A stretch of 64,000 bases of DNA from positions 248,001 to 312,000 of the forward strand of contig NZ_BAAAFH010000022.1 in NCBI RefSeq assembly GCF_039523435.1, in the 5' to 3' direction. The stretch is from Wandonia haliotis (GTDB lineage Bacteria > Bacteroidota > Bacteroidia > Flavobacteriales_D > Crocinitomicaceae). The position numbers and the translations under genes are program-made. A model generated the notes under the pieces. That model saw nothing but the letters and a program-made list of their open reading frames with translations, had not been told where the DNA came from and did no database searches. Shown piece after piece: positions 1 through 7,639 of the stretch. Within the stretch, counting starts at the first letter, position 1; each line of letters opens with the position of its first letter.

Positions 1-72
1 AAACTCAATTATTCCGTTGTGAAATGAGTTGTCATTTTTACGTTCTCTATGTATTTTGATGTTAATCTTCAT
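1..72 (-). CDS. Hypothetical protein, partial (runs off left edge)
   Basis: An ATG at 70-72 on the minus strand opens 24 codons without a stop up to the window edge; the peptide begins MKINIKIHRE. It starts 22 bases after the stop of the 80-residue gene and has no attC-like palindrome in between, so the two genes probably share one cassette. Nothing about function can be said from 24 residues. It could also be a chance ORF. Confidence 0.4.
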   Translation of the reverse strand, partial: MKINIKIHRERKNDNSFHNGIIEF

Positions 73-94
73 ATTATTTCAGAATTTCAGATTC

Positions 95-337
95 TTATTT
101 CTCAAAAATATCGCTAAACCATTCAGATGAACTCCAATCAGAAGTGTTCTGACTAGTTAAGATACTAACTTCTTTTCCGATAAGATTTTGTGCCTTTGAA
201 TAAACTTCTTCAGCAGAGTCCTTATATTTTTTTAGACTCATTTTCCTCACTTCTCCATTCGTGTTTGTAATTTTTACAAATGAATAATCTTTTTTGACAT
301 TTGATAGTGTTCCAAAGTCGTTTCTTACATATCCCAT
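95..337 (-). CDS. Small hypothetical cassette protein (80 aa)
   Basis: This is a short, soluble, lysine-rich protein of unknown function with no signal peptide or membrane segment. The N-terminal half (G-x-V-x-x-D-F/Y-G pattern followed by alternating hydrophobic residues) suggests a small beta-barrel such as an OB- or SH3-like fold, but no family was recognised. It is the first gene of the leftmost visible cassette, whose start core lies at 431-436. A second ORF follows after 22 bases. No promoter of the TAnnTTTG type is obvious in the 93-bp stretch upstream (338-430), so expression may depend on upstream cassettes. Confidence 0.55.
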   Translation of the reverse strand: MGYVRNDFGTLSNVKKDYSFVKITNTNGEVRKMSLKKYKDSAEEVYSKAQNLIGKEVSILTSQNTSDWSSSEWFSDIFEK

Positions 338-430
338 ACTATTATAATATTTAATTCCCTACTCATATGGCTTTTCAGTGTCGCCCCGTTTTATATGGTT
401 TCTGGTCTCCAATTTTATTTTTTACTTGCC

Positions 431-557
431 CATAACGGTTTACATATGGCTTGTGACGGTTTCGAAGAACTTTCCTTTCCCCAAAACCAAAGCTGGCTTT
501 GAAGCGAAAACCTTACTGGTAGCCGTTTACCCGCCATAAGCTATATGCTGTGTTAGC
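431..557 (-). other. attC-like recombination site A (long type)
   Basis: This imperfect palindrome of about 127 bp has cores CATAAC at the left and GTTAGC at the right. Inner arms pair (CATAT with ATATG; GGCTT with AAGC). The terminal part is long and contains a GGTTTCGAAG motif also seen in sites D and E. The right core overlaps the stop codon of the 161-residue gene, whose other end carries the complementary core GCAAGCTAAC. Confidence 0.7.
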
Positions 558-1038
558 TTGCGTTTTTCTTTTTTAATTTTTTCGCGTCAGTAAATTTAAT
601 TCTCCAACGCTCTTCTAATTCTTTGTCTTTAAATTTTATAATCGTGTAAGAACTGTCAAAACAGATGATTTCAATTTCAGAGTCAGGGAGTAGAAATTTG
701 TCAGGACTTGTCCAAATTTCACTATTCATGTCAGCGTAGGGTATTTGGTCTTGGTCAAGTTTCAGAATTCTTTTCTTGGTCGCGCAGAATACTCCCCAAA
801 TGAATTGGATTTGTCGGCTTTCTAAAATCTCCAAGAGTTCCTGTCCGTCAAAGTGAATTATTTCTGATTCATGGTCAAGTTTCTCCACTACTCCTTTTTC
901 TTTGTAATCGAGCAAAGTGTACTCTTGATTCGTTAAAATCCAATTCAACGATTTCAGTTCTTCCTTGATTGGTTTGATTATTTCACCCATGTCAGTGTGA
1001 AATTCAAGTTGTTTTGTATCGTCTAGGATTAGTGTCAT
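553..1038 (-). CDS. Hypothetical cassette protein (161 aa)
   Basis: No family was recognised. It is a soluble acidic protein without a signal peptide; the C-terminus is very lysine-rich. Tryptophans recur in short motifs (SLNWILTN, FIWGVF, EIWTSP, ERWRIKF), which suggests a compact globular domain. The gene fills its cassette: the ATG is 8 bases from the upstream core and the stop TAA (553-555) is made by the downstream core itself (GTTAGC read on the other strand). No regulatory signal is visible. Confidence 0.6.
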   Translation of the reverse strand: MTLILDDTKQLEFHTDMGEIIKPIKEELKSLNWILTNQEYTLLDYKEKGVVEKLDHESEIIHFDGQELLEILESRQIQFIWGVFCATKKRILKLDQDQIPYADMNSEIWTSPDKFLLPDSEIEIICFDSSYTIIKFKDKELEERWRIKFTDAKKLKKKNAS

Positions 1039-1049
1039 TTCAAATGCAA

Positions 1050-1126
1050 GCTAACGGTTCTCAACTAGGAGATGCGGGCTTCTCGGTTGTGATTGTTCAG
1101 CCCGTGGCTTTTAGTTGATGTTATAG
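1050..1126 (-). other. attC-like recombination site B (short type)
   Basis: This 77-bp palindrome has cores GCTAAC and GTTATA. Arms: CAACTA pairs with TAGTTG, and CGGGCT pairs with AGCCCG, leaving unpaired bases between, as in attC hairpins. It is nearly identical to sites G and J. The left core matches the far end of the 161-residue cassette; the right core GTTATAGAG matches CTCTATAAC at 1815-1823. Confidence 0.82.
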
Positions 1127-1813
1127 AGAGTATCTTATTATTTGCTCAGTTGTATAATTATCATTGTGGAAATTCATTATAATTTTTGTGAGAAATTGAT
1201 ATTGTTTGTCATTTTTTTCAAGTGTAACATATTCATAATTCTTCGTAGCGAACAATTGATTGTCGTGATAAACTTTCTCTTCTTTTAATAAACCTCCTTC
1301 GTGGATAGATTCAATTCTGCTATTCACAATTATTTTTTCTCTAATAAATACCCCATCTTCAATTCTTTGTGGTCGACCTATTTCTATATTTCTTAATTGG
1401 ATGCCATCATATTGATAATAATTAATCCATGAGCTAAACAAAATCGTGTCACTCGCATATATCAATGAATGAACAAAGTTGGTATCTAAATGTGCCTTTA
1501 TAGAAACAGTTTTAGAATTAGGTAACATTTCATAATCTAAGGATTCGCTGAAATTGTACATTATTCTGGAAAGACGGGAAATGGAATCGTATTTAAAAAG
1601 GTAATCCATAAATATTATTTGATTAACCTTATTTTTTTTATCTATTGTGTCCTCTTTGATTATGGTAAATATTTCAATTTGATTTACACCTAAATTTTTT
1701 AATCTATTATCCACTGGATTAATCGGCATCCCTTTCGGGAACCAAAATTCTTCATTCTGTGAATAACAATTACTCACAAAAATTATTGTCAATACGGTTA
1801 TTATGCTCTTCAT
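1121..1813 (-). CDS. Secreted hypothetical cassette protein (230 aa)
   Basis: The first 19 residues form a clear Sec signal peptide ending CYSQ, a common Bacteroidota cleavage context, so the product is exported to the periplasm or surface. The mature part is about 210 residues with many aromatic and charged residues and short strand-like segments (for example KNYEYVTLE, QFLTKIIMNF), resembling the RHS/YD-like or YwqK-like beta-rich proteins often found as Bacteroidota cargo; this likeness is weak. The stop codon TAA lies inside the attC core CTATAAC at 1119-1125. No promoter is evident within the cassette. Confidence 0.6.
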   Translation of the reverse strand: MKSIITVLTIIFVSNCYSQNEEFWFPKGMPINPVDNRLKNLGVNQIEIFTIIKEDTIDKKNKVNQIIFMDYLFKYDSISRLSRIMYNFSESLDYEMLPNSKTVSIKAHLDTNFVHSLIYASDTILFSSWINYYQYDGIQLRNIEIGRPQRIEDGVFIREKIIVNSRIESIHEGGLLKEEKVYHDNQLFATKNYEYVTLEKNDKQYQFLTKIIMNFHNDNYTTEQIIRYSL

Positions 1814-1816
1814 TCT

Positions 1817-1894
1817 CTATAACGGTTCTGAACTAGGCAAAGGTGCCTTCTCGAATATAATACTTTTGGCGTTTTTGTTTATTTGCTGTTATGT
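1817..1894 (-). other. attC-like recombination site C (short type)
   Basis: This 78-bp palindrome has cores CTATAAC and GTTATG. Arms include GCAAA with TTTGC and GCC with GGC. The GGTTCTGAACTAGG start resembles sites B, F and G. The right core GTTATGTACA is exactly complementary to TGTACATAAC at 2456-2465, the other end of the OmpA-like cassette. Confidence 0.78.
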
Positions 1895-1898
1895 ACAT

Positions 1899-2450
1899 TT
1901 ATTTTTCAATCGAAGTAATGACGAGCTCTTCTCTTCTGTTTAGTTGATGGAGCATTTCATACCTTCTTTTATCTGTTTTTCGAAATGTATTGATGTAGTG
2001 TTCTGTTAATACAACGGGCAAAGCTTGAACATCTTTGGATTTATCCAAATAGTAAATATTATCTTTTACCCAAACTGTTCTTGGGGTTGACTCACCAAAT
2101 CCTATTGATTTTAACTGTGAAGAATCAACACCTCGTTTTACGAGTCTGCTGTACCAGTCATCAGCGTTTCTTTGAGACAGAACCAAGTTTGCAGAATCAC
2201 TACCTCTTGAATCAGTGTAAAATCGAATTTCAAACTTGATTTTGTTATTCGATTTTAGAAATTGAGAAATGCTATCAAAAACAGAAGAATACTCTTCTTG
2301 AAATTGCTTTTCTGCCCATTCTTCTCCCCAACTTATACAAACCGGATAACGGACTTCAGGTAAAACAAAACTTTTTCCAACATATAGCGAGTCTTGCGAG
2401 TACGACGAACTGCAATTGCAAATTAACAGGAAGAGTATAAGCTTCTTCAT
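1899..2450 (-). CDS. OmpA-like domain exported protein
   Basis: The C-terminal two thirds match the OmpA/Pal/MotB peptidoglycan-binding pattern: a stretch ending in IRFYTDSRGSD, then SQRNADDWYSRLVKRGVDSSQL and a GFGES..P ending (about residues 75-140). These proteins bind diaminopimelate in peptidoglycan from the periplasmic side. The N-terminus is a signal peptide of about 19 residues ending SSSYSQ. I chose the ATG at 2450, which begins that peptide with MKKLIL; an upstream in-frame ATG at 2462 sits inside the cassette core and would add MYNK. The protein is short for an OmpA family member and lacks the barrel, so it may be a free peptidoglycan binder. Confidence 0.7.
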   Translation of the reverse strand: MKKLILFLLICNCSSSYSQDSLYVGKSFVLPEVRYPVCISWGEEWAEKQFQEEYSSVFDSISQFLKSNNKIKFEIRFYTDSRGSDSANLVLSQRNADDWYSRLVKRGVDSSQLKSIGFGESTPRTVWVKDNIYYLDKSKDVQALPVVLTEHYINTFRKTDKRRYEMLHQLNRREELVITSIEK

Positions 2451-2458
2451 TTTATTGT

Positions 2459-2590
2459 ACATAACGTTTTAGGGCTTTGCGTTCGGGCGGGTTTCGGAGC
2501 ACAAAGTTTCAATTTATTACTAAAGTTCATTAGAAGTACAAGGCTCCAATTTTGCACGTCAGCCCGCCTGACGCAAAACCCGTGTTGGTG
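2459..2590 (-). other. attC-like recombination site D (long type)
   Basis: This is a 132-bp palindrome with cores ACATAAC and GTTGGTG. Strong arms: TTTGCGT pairs with ACGCAAA and GGGCGGG with CCCGCC. The terminal part starts GGTTTCGGAGCACAAA, almost the same as in site E, so the two share a variable terminal segment. The right core matches GCCACCAAC at 3264-3272. Confidence 0.78.
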
Positions 2591-2603
2591 GCTGGGCTTC
2601 CTT

Positions 2604-3215
2604 TCATCGTCTCATTGATATGTTTTCGTGCACCCATTTTGCTTCTTCGTCTGGCGTTACTTTGTCTAACGTACTACTTATTCTGCTAAAAGTCGCTTGC
2701 GGAAAATCGTAAGGTTTGCTGTCGTCAAAATATGGTCCAACTACACCTAAAAACCATCCGTCTTTTGCAGCCCAATGCGGTTCGCTCACTCTCCATTTAA
2801 AAACTTCATAGTGAACAAAGTTATTTTGTCCGTCAAAGTCAAAGGTTACACGTTTAATATGTTCAATTTCGTCAGGGCAAGCATCAAGTTCAGTCGGAAA
2901 CTCTAACCAATTTGCAAGATTACTTTCAGCACCTGAAATTAAATTATTGAACTCCTTCGGAAAAAGATTTGTCTTGTTGTGGTCTGCTAAAAGTTGAAAT
3001 GCTGTCTGTCTGGTTAATATGTTTTTCGCAAATGGCAAAACATCATTTTCTGTAATTTCTTGTCCACTTTCAAGTTTGTCGTAGAGTTCTTTAACTCTAT
3101 CAAAACGTTCTGCGTTGAGTTTGTTGTTCTGTCGTTTAACAGTTACAAGTCTGTAAACAGCAAAAACTACAATTGCTAAAACTATCAGTCCGATTATTAT
3201 AAAAACTATTTTCAT
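2604..3215 (-). CDS. Membrane-anchored hypothetical protein (203 aa)
   Basis: One N-terminal transmembrane helix (residues 2-24, IVFIIIGLIVLAIVVFAVY) followed by a lysine-rich stretch suggests the remaining 175 residues are cytoplasmic. The soluble part has a helical segment (KELYDKLESGQEITENDVLPFA, about 44-66) and a tryptophan-rich C-terminal region (WRVSEPHW, DGWFLGVVGPY). I do not recognise the family. The gene occupies a matched cassette (GTTGGTGGC ... GCCACCAAC). The start ATG at 3215 directly precedes the membrane helix, so it is well supported. Confidence 0.6.
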   Translation of the reverse strand: MKIVFIIIGLIVLAIVVFAVYRLVTVKRQNNKLNAERFDRVKELYDKLESGQEITENDVLPFAKNILTRQTAFQLLADHNKTNLFPKEFNNLISGAESNLANWLEFPTELDACPDEIEHIKRVTFDFDGQNNFVHYEVFKWRVSEPHWAAKDGWFLGVVGPYFDDSKPYDFPQATFSRISSTLDKVTPDEEAKWVHENISMRR

Positions 3216-3265
3216 TCTTCGTTTATTTTGAATTTGTCTGTCTGTGAAGTGTCAGTTAGCCTTGC

Positions 3266-3397
3266 CACCAACGGTTTGGCGCTTGGCGCAGTGGCGGGTT
3301 TCGAAGCACAAAACTGTCAATACACCACAAAAGTTGATGCGAGGTAGAGTGTTCAATTAACCACTTCACCGGCCATTGAGCCAAACGCCTGTTAGTG
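3266..3397 (-). other. attC-like recombination site E (long type)
   Basis: This 132-bp palindrome has cores CACCAAC and GTTAGTG. GGTTTGGC near the left pairs with GCCAAAC near the right; the loop begins GGGTTTCGAAGCACAAA, shared with site D. The right core GTTAGTGGC is the exact complement of GCCACTAAC at 5271-5279, the far end of the KAP NTPase cassette. Confidence 0.78.
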
Positions 3398-3403
3398 GCT
3401 GCC

Positions 3404-5236
3404 TTATTTTTTTCTCGTGTCATTTAGGTGTTGAATTGTCAACATTAAAGTCGTTTCTAATGTGGCGAACAAGAATTTTCTTGGCTGCTCAATGTTTTCA
3501 TTTTTGTCAAGGTAGTCCGATAACCTTGTCTTTAATTTATTCAAACAGTCTGTATCCTCAAACAAAAACTCTCCAATGTTGCTAATTTCGTAACGATGTC
3601 GCAGTAACTCTGTAAAATTGAATAACTGCTTATTGGAAATTTTTAAAATTGTATCAAGTAAAAGTTTGTCGTCTGTGTATTGAAAAAGCTCTTTTGAGAA
3701 TTTATGCTTTTCAAAAATTTCTGCTAACACAAACTCGTCTTTGTTTGTTAAACAGTCAATAAGTTCGTTGCTGTTTGCAACGTATTCCTCTTTTTTTATT
3801 TCGTTATGGATTTCTTTAATAAGTTTCTTTATTACAGTTACGTCAGGGTTTTCGTCCCCAAAATGTAAAAGATTTTCAAGAACTTTGTCATTGATTTGTT
3901 TTCGTGATTTAGCAATATCAAGCCCGTCATTGATTATTTTATCAATGTCCTCTTTGCTTTCAGTAATAAGGTTGTTTTTAGAGAAAAAGTAAAAGAAGTT
4001 TGCAATTTGAACGTAATCGTAAATGGAATACTTGCCCTCTTTAGCGTATTGTAAAACGTCTTTTGTAAGCCTTGCAAAATCTTCGTCTGATAGTTCACGA
4101 AATTTGTAGTGAAGTAACGTTCTGAAATCTTGAATTTCTTTTGAAATGACTTCAGGATAACGTTTTTTAATCTCATTTTCTAATTTTGTTTGGTCAAAAT
4201 AACCTGACAGAATATATGAATATATTGACGGATAGAAGAAATATTCTTTTACTTTTTTGTCTAAATACTTCTCATAAAAAGTTTCGGCATAAGGTTTATC
4301 TCTTTCTTTTTCCTCTTTCTCTGATTTCCTTATTGTCCTTGCAATGTATAAAGAATAGTAGTGTTCGTCAATAATGTCAATACCTTTAAAATTATTGTAA
4401 TCCGCAGAAGAAAATCCGCCACTTTTATATTCAATTGTAATAATTGCGGAAAACAGAATTATTTCTTGAATATATGCTGTTTCGATATTTTTAAATGCAG
4501 GAAAAACTCTTTCCAATGTGTCCAAATAGAAAGTGATTATTCTAAGGTTATCTTGTTTATATTCAATTAATACTTCTGTAATGACATTTTTTTGAGCCAT
4601 CAAGAAATTATGAAAGTCTGTGTTGGTGCTATATTTGTCAAAGAGGTTAGGCAAAGTTGAAGCAATGTCAAGCTCAAATTTTAAATCACGACCAACTACT
4701 TTTTCTTTAATTCTTTCGTATCCGTTTGCCTTGTCAATTTCTGGCTCGTGAGCAAGAATTATTGTTTTCAAGTTTTTATGTTCAACTAAATTATTGATGA
4801 AACCTAAAACCTCTTTTACAGGAATTTGGCAACGTTCCAAGTCGTCAAAACAAACTATGTATTTTGAAAAATTAAAAGTGTCAATGCTTACGCCTTTGAA
4901 AATGGCTGATAAACTAGCGTTAAGATAATGGCTGCTTAGTTTGTTTAACGCATTACCCAAAAACTTTGTCGCATTTTTTATTATGTTGTTTTCTTGATTG
5001 CTAATGAAAGGTATTAGCTTTATGAATAGCTGATGGTCAAGGTCTTCTATTTTGCTAATTCCATTTAGCGACAAATAAATCGTATTAAACTTACTGTCCT
5101 TTGCAAGTTTGTCTAATGTGTATTTCCAAAAGTATGTCTTTCCACAACCCCAACTACCATTTAGCAAAATCGCATATTGCGTTTTGTCTGTTTTAATATA
5201 GTCGGTAAATATTTGTTCAATATGTTCTGTTGTCAT
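3404..5236 (-). CDS. KAP-type P-loop NTPase
   Basis: Walker A GSWGCGKT lies at residues 27-34 and a Walker B FDDLERC at about 126-132, the arrangement of the KAP P-loop NTPase family. Several KAP proteins act in phage defence or as membrane-associated regulators. The 610-residue product has no clear transmembrane segments, unlike many KAP proteins, and a long, highly charged helical C-terminal half. The ATG at 5236 is preferred; an in-frame GTG at 5275 lies inside the cassette core and would add 13 residues. At 1.9 kb this is a very long integron cassette, and it directly follows the second attI-like copy, the best-expressed position in an integron. Function in defence is inference. Confidence 0.72.
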   Translation of the reverse strand: MTTEHIEQIFTDYIKTDKTQYAILLNGSWGCGKTYFWKYTLDKLAKDSKFNTIYLSLNGISKIEDLDHQLFIKLIPFISNQENNIIKNATKFLGNALNKLSSHYLNASLSAIFKGVSIDTFNFSKYIVCFDDLERCQIPVKEVLGFINNLVEHKNLKTIILAHEPEIDKANGYERIKEKVVGRDLKFELDIASTLPNLFDKYSTNTDFHNFLMAQKNVITEVLIEYKQDNLRIITFYLDTLERVFPAFKNIETAYIQEIILFSAIITIEYKSGGFSSADYNNFKGIDIIDEHYYSLYIARTIRKSEKEEKERDKPYAETFYEKYLDKKVKEYFFYPSIYSYILSGYFDQTKLENEIKKRYPEVISKEIQDFRTLLHYKFRELSDEDFARLTKDVLQYAKEGKYSIYDYVQIANFFYFFSKNNLITESKEDIDKIINDGLDIAKSRKQINDKVLENLLHFGDENPDVTVIKKLIKEIHNEIKKEEYVANSNELIDCLTNKDEFVLAEIFEKHKFSKELFQYTDDKLLLDTILKISNKQLFNFTELLRHRYEISNIGEFLFEDTDCLNKLKTRLSDYLDKNENIEQPRKFLFATLETTLMLTIQHLNDTRKK

Positions 5237-5278
5237 ACTTTTTCTGTATAGTGTGCTGTGTCCAAAGGTTGCCACTAA

Positions 5279-5383
5279 CTAGTTTATACATCCAATTTAA
5301 CCATACACTATCGTCTACAATATGGAAATATTGTACAGTTTTACTGAATATTACATTGTGAAAATTAATGAAATGTTTTTGAT
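5279..5383 (-). repeat. attI-like segment, internal copy 2
   Basis: About 105 bp, repeated at 11946-12053 with 3 substitutions over the aligned 127 bp (including the last integrase codons). On the minus strand it starts at the integrase stop codon and ends ACTAG|TTAGTGG, where the KAP cassette is joined. It holds an 8-bp inverted repeat TACAATAT/ATATTGTA at 5316-5335 around GGAA. A weak promoter-like pair (TTG at 5318-5320, TAAATTGG at 5292-5299, 18 bp apart, minus strand) could drive the following cassette. Being downstream of an integrase 3' end and at the head of a cassette run argues for attI. Confidence 0.68.
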
Positions 5384-5434
5384 TTATAAATCATCAAACG
5401 GACTTTGAATGTTTTGTAAGCTTTTTTGACTTAC
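5384..5434 (-). pseudogene. Integrase 3'-end fragment next to internal attI copy
   Basis: On the minus strand 16 codons plus a stop read VSQKSLQNIQSPFDDL, the usual C-terminus of Bacteroidota tyrosine recombinases (family pattern HVSxKSLxxIxSPxDxL). The fragment begins at the GTAAGT that forms the right-hand core of attC site F, so the rest of this integrase gene has been replaced by a cassette run ending in site F. It differs from the 3' end at 12054-12090 in the codons before SPFDDL, so the two come from different integrase alleles or one has decayed further. Confidence 0.72.
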
Positions 5435-5504
5435 GGTTCTGCAGTAGGAAAAGTGGCGCTTTTCTCGAGTATAATCATGCGCCATTTTTTACCGCATGTT
5501 AGCG
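5431..5504 (-). other. attC-like recombination site F (short type)
   Basis: This 74-bp palindrome is bounded by GTAAGT (minus strand) and GTTAGC. Arms TGGCGC/GCGCCA and TGC/GCA pair. One outer core is abnormal (GTAAGT instead of GTTRRR) because it lies in integrase coding sequence. The other core, GTTAGCGGTATT, does not match the far end of its own cassette (GCATAAC at 6487-6493), the only mismatch in the array. Confidence 0.72.
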
Positions 5505-5507
5505 GTA

Positions 5508-6461
5508 TTATTCTTTTTTAAAATATAAATAATGTCGGAAATACGGTCCATAACCATATTCTTGAACCTCCATGAATAATCCAGTTGGAATAAAATACCC
5601 TCTATGTGAATTGATTTCTTTCCCAACTAAATTAAAGTGATTAGCCGTTGTGTTGATTGGATTAGAAAAACTTATTTGGTATTCGCTACAGGATTCCCAA
5701 TCATAATAGTCTTTAGTTATCTTGTCCATTTTTTTCATCCGAATTGATCCATTGGGATAAAATTTAATTACGAAAGAAGTTCCATTCAAACAATTTGTGT
5801 CTTCGCACTGGTTGTAAAAATAGTATCCATCATATCTAATAAATGAAAAAAAATCGGTACGCTCATTCAGTATATTCGGAAAATACTTCATTCCCAAATT
5901 CTCGATATTTTTTTTCATCAAAATGACAGAATCCATCGTGCGATATTTTACCTTAAGTTTCTTATTCGTTTCAGGATAATATTTGTATTCAATTACTTCA
6001 TTTTTCTCTATGTTCTTTATTTCTCGACAAATTAATTTTTTGTCGAATGGATTAGGATTCCAAATTTTAAATGATGTCAGCCCCCAAGAGTATGAATTTG
6101 AATCTTGGTGTTGTTTCTTGGATGAAAAATTAGCTGATAATTCTATTTCTCCTTGCGTGTAAAGTCTTGTTTCATTTAAATGGTAAGTACCTCTTTTTTT
6201 TATATAGGTTGCCGAATAACCATCCTCTATTCCGTTTCTGTAATGGCGTATTGACAACCTGTTTTTAGATTCAACTCTTACCCAACCTGTTATAGGTTGC
6301 TTGTCTTTTAATTCAATTAATATTGGCTTGAGATATTTGTTAAAATTAAACTCAGTTTCCTCCCATTTTATCAGTTTTTCAATTTTCAGAGTGTCTTGAC
6401 CTATTCCTACGAAGAGCACCAATGTATAAATTACTGTTATTGATAAGGTTTTTAATTTCAT
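5508..6461 (-). CDS. Secreted YwqK/MORN-like hypothetical protein (317 aa)
   Basis: The signal peptide (residues 1-21, ending VGIGQ) indicates export. Short repeated strand motifs such as NGIEDGYSATYIKKRGTY, LYTQGEIEL and FVIKFYPNGSIRMKKMD (about residues 75-105 and 225-245) resemble the MORN/YwqK antitoxin-like repeat proteins of Bacteroidota, many of unknown role. Similarity is by pattern only. The cassette start core (GTTATGCTTC) and end core (ACCGCTAAC) do not match, so this cassette is probably a recombinant of two. No promoter is evident. Confidence 0.58.
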   Translation of the reverse strand: MKLKTLSITVIYTLVLFVGIGQDTLKIEKLIKWEETEFNFNKYLKPILIELKDKQPITGWVRVESKNRLSIRHYRNGIEDGYSATYIKKRGTYHLNETRLYTQGEIELSANFSSKKQHQDSNSYSWGLTSFKIWNPNPFDKKLICREIKNIEKNEVIEYKYYPETNKKLKVKYRTMDSVILMKKNIENLGMKYFPNILNERTDFFSFIRYDGYYFYNQCEDTNCLNGTSFVIKFYPNGSIRMKKMDKITKDYYDWESCSEYQISFSNPINTTANHFNLVGKEINSHRGYFIPTGLFMEVQEYGYGPYFRHYLYFKKE

Positions 6462-6486
6462 TTTATTGCTTGGTTCATGTTGTGAA

Positions 6487-6564
6487 GCATAACGGTTCTC
6501 AACTAGGAGACGCGGGCTTCACGGTTGCGGCTGTTCAGCCTGTGGCTTCTAGTTGATGTTATAT
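6487..6564 (-). other. attC-like recombination site G (short type)
   Basis: This 78-bp palindrome has cores GCATAAC and GTTATAT. Arms CAACTA/TAGTTG and CGGGCT/AGCCTG pair. It is nearly identical to sites B and J, with compensated or wobble changes. The right core GTTATATGT is complementary to ACATATAAC at 7558-7566. Confidence 0.82.
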
Positions 6565-6570
6565 GTGGCC

Positions 6571-7524
6571 TTATTTCCATTGTCTAACTTCTGAATAAAT
6601 TTTATTAATCCATCTTTTTGCATCTTCGGGTGAGATTACTTCATGAACTAAAATCAACCTATCGACAAATGCACTAAGTTTTCGCTTACTATCAATATTT
6701 CCATTAATGTCAAACTTGGCAAAATTCTTTTCATCTTTCATCAAAAACTCTTCATATTTTTTTCTGTTAAAATTTTCAATATGATCATTCAAATATTTGA
6801 AGCAGTCTTGATATGTTTGTTTTACAAATGGATTCAATTTACTGAAAGCATCTTTGTAATAAGGGTATGCCCATTTCCATGTTAGTTCTCTTAAATTCTC
6901 ATTTCCAATAATATTGTAAAGAGTATTCAGTTTAAATGAATTCCATTTGTCTGGTTCTTCATACATATAATCTCCTGAAAAATTTCCTCCTGATATCAAC
7001 ATCCCGTATCCAGTACAGATTTTGTCCAAGTTACCTAAATCATCATAAGATTGTGGTTCAAGAATAAAAGCCTGAAGATTATGATTTAGCATTGATGGTA
7101 AAGTCCAGTTGAAATTCAAATACGAATGCTTCCCAAGAATATGTGAACTATCAGGAATCTCTTTTGGAGCATTTGAAATATTCCAATTTAAAGATTCAAA
7201 ATTCAAATATGGATATATAAATTCATTTCCTTTTAAATCTAAATATCCTTTATACAATCCATAGCCTCCATTATCAAAAATTGAAAAAGCAGCGAATCCT
7301 TTCTGAAATGTTCCAATATCTGAATATTTAAACTCGGTGAGTTCTGAGCTGTCTTTCGTAACCAATCCCCACAAATTTCCTTTTAAACCTTTGTAAATAC
7401 CACTAGAATCTATTTGAATTAAATTGGAATATTTCGTTTCAATTAAATTGGATCCATTTTTACTAGTACCGCAATTGTAGAGAATCAGTAAAGTGAGGAT
7501 TGTTATAATTTTATAGCGATTCAT
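6571..7524 (-). CDS. WG-repeat-like lipoprotein (317 aa)
   Basis: An N-terminal lipoprotein signal ends in LYNC (Cys18), so the mature protein is lipid-anchored. Residues about 40-110 contain GLKGNLWGLVTKDSSEL and GGYGLYKGYLDLKGNEFIYP, the form of WG repeats (KxGKWGyIdxxGk). The rest is helical and aromatic, with no recognised domain. WG-repeat proteins are mostly uncharacterised. The gene is in a matched cassette and starts 34 bases inside the core at 7558-7566; the TAA... end lies 7 bases from site G. Confidence 0.6.
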   Translation of the reverse strand: MNRYKIITILTLLILYNCGTSKNGSNLIETKYSNLIQIDSSGIYKGLKGNLWGLVTKDSSELTEFKYSDIGTFQKGFAAFSIFDNGGYGLYKGYLDLKGNEFIYPYLNFESLNWNISNAPKEIPDSSHILGKHSYLNFNWTLPSMLNHNLQAFILEPQSYDDLGNLDKICTGYGMLISGGNFSGDYMYEEPDKWNSFKLNTLYNIIGNENLRELTWKWAYPYYKDAFSKLNPFVKQTYQDCFKYLNDHIENFNRKKYEEFLMKDEKNFAKFDINGNIDSKRKLSAFVDRLILVHEVISPEDAKRWINKIYSEVRQWK

Positions 7525-7559
7525 GTAAAAGAAATAATTGAGTCTTGGTGTTTGGTTAC

Positions 7560-7639
7560 ATATAACGTTTTCGCACTAGGCGATGTGGCGCTTTCTCTTC
7601 AATAAGTTCGTGCGCCATATTACTTACTGAGTGTTATGT
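7560..7639 (-). other. attC-like recombination site H (short type)
   Basis: This 80-bp palindrome has cores ATATAAC and GTTATGT. Arms TGGCGC/GCGCCA and CACT/AGTG pair. The last codons and stop of the neighbouring lipoprotein gene (7624 onward) are encoded inside the palindrome. The right core GTTATGTGTA matches TACACATAAC at 8215-8224. Confidence 0.8.

Noticed and set aside
5384..5434. Fragment as an independent small protein gene
   Set aside because: It has no start codon and its 16 codons match the end of tyrosine recombinases exactly in frame to the stop.
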